From Eubacterium ruminantium (lineage in GTDB: Bacteria; Bacillota; Clostridia; Lachnospirales; Lachnospiraceae), in contig NZ_FUXA01000008.1 of NCBI RefSeq assembly GCF_900167085.1, positions 21,774-85,773 of the forward strand: a stretch of 64,000 nt of DNA, in the 5' to 3' direction. Of the stretch, positions 62,443 through 64,000 are shown in pieces. The notes below the pieces were generated by a model. The model saw only the letters and a program-made list of their open reading frames with translations, was not told the origin of the DNA and did no database searches. Every line of letters begins with the position of its first letter. Position 1 is the first letter of the stretch. Position numbers and translations under genes: made by a program.

Positions 62443-64000
62443 TTATGGCTCATTATCCTCTTCTATATCGATGAAACGTCCGCCTCTATCAAGCTCATTT
62501 ATCATCTTCTTTGAAAGGATACTCTTAAATTCGCTTTCAGATGGTGTAAAGAAATCAACAATAGTTTCTCCTGAAGGTACATCCTCAACCGCATAATCTG
62601 TAGATAATCCTACTGTCAATTCAAACTTATTGATTCCCGGTACACCGGCAGCATTATCATAACGAGTTTCTAAAGAACTTCCTTTGCTTATCTCTGTTAC
62701 TTTACCGCTTAATGACATAGATCTTCCGTTATCATCGCTTACTGAAAACTCAACTTTATCGTCAGCTGTATCATACGAGTAACTTAATGTTGTCTCGTTA
62801 TTAGTAGAGCCATTTTCGATTACTCTAACACTCACATCAGTAACATCTTTACTTCCGTCTTTATAAGCATCATATCCAACATAGAATTCATATGACTGCT
62901 TTCTGCCATTTATTTCAGCAGTAAAAAGTAAGCTTGCATCTACTGCCGAGAAAATATTATTATCTCCACAGCATTTAATCTCAAGATCAGCATTTAATGT
63001 TTCGCCAAATAAATTAATATCATATTCTGTATGAAGAGCAACGATAGCTCCTTTATACTCATATACCTCGATAACTATATCATTTGCTATAACACTATCT
63101 AATGTCTGACCCAGATATTCAGCATAATTACCGCCGGCTATATCTCCGTCAGAGTCATATGAAGAATAAAGCTTTATAATGTCTTTTACTGTACTTCTGA
63201 TTTTTTCCTTAGGAAGAACCATGTCATATTTCTTAGCTTTAACAGACTTACTTCCAAGTGTTATTTTCTTGGTTCCATCATATTTGTATTCTATATCATC
63301 GATAAGTTTTTTTACTATTTCTTTTATTGCTTCCTTATCAAGACTGCCAACCTGTGAAAAACTTTTTATATCATTAACTCTGATTCCGTTAAACTCATAT
63401 AAATCAGATATGTATGATTCTTCATAATTATCTTCAGTCACATTGGAATCAATAACATAAAGGCCTGTCATATCAGGATTCTGTTTGTAATATAATTTCT
63501 TGTCTTTATAGTATATCTCAACAGAACCATCATTTATAAATGCCGATACTGCCTTGTTCTTTGAATCAAAATCTGCAAGTATATTCTCATATGGAAGATT
63601 AAGTCCCTTTTGTTCAATCTCAACGTTACCGCCACCAGAGACGAATTTCTTGATCATTACATTTAAACCAAGATCTTCTAAAACCGGATTGGCATCAGCA
63701 AGATTCTCTGCACTCTTCTGAAATGCTTTCTGAATATCTTCCTTCTTTGGAGCAAGTAACTTTGGAATAAAAATGATTGCTGCAACTGCAAGCGCTGCAA
63801 CTACTGCTACTATGCTCAGAATAATTGCTATCTTCTTGCCATTCTTCTTAGGTCCTTTACCTGAAGGTGGATTAGGAATATTTGAAAAATCAGTATAGTT
63901 GTTATTTAACTGATTAAATCCCTGCATTCCGCTGTTATACTGATCTGTATATCCCTGCTGTACGCTTCCGTTATACTGGTCTGCATAACCCTGCTGTACG
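62443..64000 (-). CDS. Membrane-anchored protein with Gln/Tyr-rich repeats, 5' end beyond window
   Basis: The frame stays open to the right window edge, so the start is not in view. Visible order: two 12-residue repeats VQQGYADQYNGS and VQQGYTDQYNSG, a Pro/Gly/Lys-rich stretch, a single membrane helix (IAIILSIVAVVAALAVAAIIFI), then about 410 residues outside with no family I recognise (starts KEDIQKAFQKSAENLADANP; ends IDEDN-like acidic tail). Many Lachnospiraceae proteins of this shape have a zinc ribbon before such repeats, which may lie beyond the edge. Taking the Met at 63927 as start would drop the repeats. Confidence 0.75.
   Translation of the reverse strand, partial: VQQGYADQYNGSVQQGYTDQYNSGMQGFNQLNNNYTDFSNIPNPPSGKGPKKNGKKIAIILSIVAVVAALAVAAIIFIPKLLAPKKEDIQKAFQKSAENLADANPVLEDLGLNVMIKKFVSGGGNVEIEQKGLNLPYENILADFDSKNKAVSAFINDGSVEIYYKDKKLYYKQNPDMTGLYVIDSNVTEDNYEESYISDLYEFNGIRVNDIKSFSQVGSLDKEAIKEIVKKLIDDIEYKYDGTKKITLGSKSVKAKKYDMVLPKEKIRSTVKDIIKLYSSYDSDGDIAGGNYAEYLGQTLDSVIANDIVIEVYEYKGAIVALHTEYDINLFGETLNADLEIKCCGDNNIFSAVDASLLFTAEINGRKQSYEFYVGYDAYKDGSKDVTDVSVRVIENGSTNNETTLSYSYDTADDKVEFSVSDDNGRSMSLSGKVTEISKGSSLETRYDNAAGVPGINKFELTVGLSTDYAVEDVPSGETIVDFFTPSESEFKSILSKKMINELDRGGRFIDIEEDNEP

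Overview
The window looks like a chromosome segment of a plant-fibre-degrading member of the Lachnospiraceae (Butyrivibrio/Pseudobutyrivibrio-like). Evidence: moderately low G+C; AGGAGG-type ribosome binding sites; a GH115 alpha-glucuronidase, a carbohydrate esterase and a lipid-anchored GH9 glucanase; and clostridial families such as DUF4317, FeoB-associated Cys-rich protein, ABC-F and TrpB-like enzymes. I saw no rRNA, tRNA or CRISPR array.

Layout. 1-5.0 kb (minus): xylan side-chain operon (PHP phosphoesterase, esterase, GH115, start of a 2-hydroxyacid dehydrogenase) behind a LacI-like operator. 5.1-21.9 kb: ketopantoate-reductase-like enzyme, MMPL transporter, ABC-F ATPase, an anchored unknown protein, TrpB-like enzyme, GGDEF/EAL protein, and a four-gene operon of two ABC exporter halves, DUF1854 and DUF4317. 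22.0-33.4 kb: an A+T-rich accessory island. It starts with a broken mobilization module (relaxase C-terminus and a frameshifted coiled-coil gene) and then carries seven co-directional minus-strand genes: XRE regulator, Sau3AI/MutH-like endonuclease, PUA/EVE-like plus PD-(D/E)XK protein, C5 cytosine methyltransferase, then a large TPR-like/GHKL kinase, a stand-alone receiver and a receiver fused to a nucleoside phosphorylase. The last three match Detocs, an anti-phage two-component system whose phosphorylase effector destroys ATP. They are packed with a probable GATC-type restriction-modification system. 33.8-64 kb: core-like genes again: hybrid kinase, GtrA-YfhO fusion, GH9, a eukaryote-type HisA, AAA+ ATPase, aquaporin, cation/proton antiporter, an OhrR-trxA-trxB redox operon with OhrR boxes, nitrilase-family amidase, a MacB/FtsX-type ABC transporter, a Tritrichomonas-type IMP dehydrogenase, a double NUDIX protein, PepC, HAD phosphatase, a secreted DUF4214 protein, Gfo/Idh oxidoreductase, AroD, and a repeat-rich membrane protein that runs off the right edge.

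How it fits together. The flanks describe hemicellulose/cellulose use, cell-surface modification, redox defence and ordinary metabolism. The island is a defence cassette in which DNA cleavage (restriction) and nucleotide depletion (Detocs) could be layered and possibly share a transcript. The main points for follow-up are the Detocs operon and its receiver-domain asymmetry, the EVE-like/nuclease protein between restriction and modification genes, a small terminated transcript upstream of guaB, and two eukaryote-like nucleotide/amino-acid enzymes (IMPDH and HisA).
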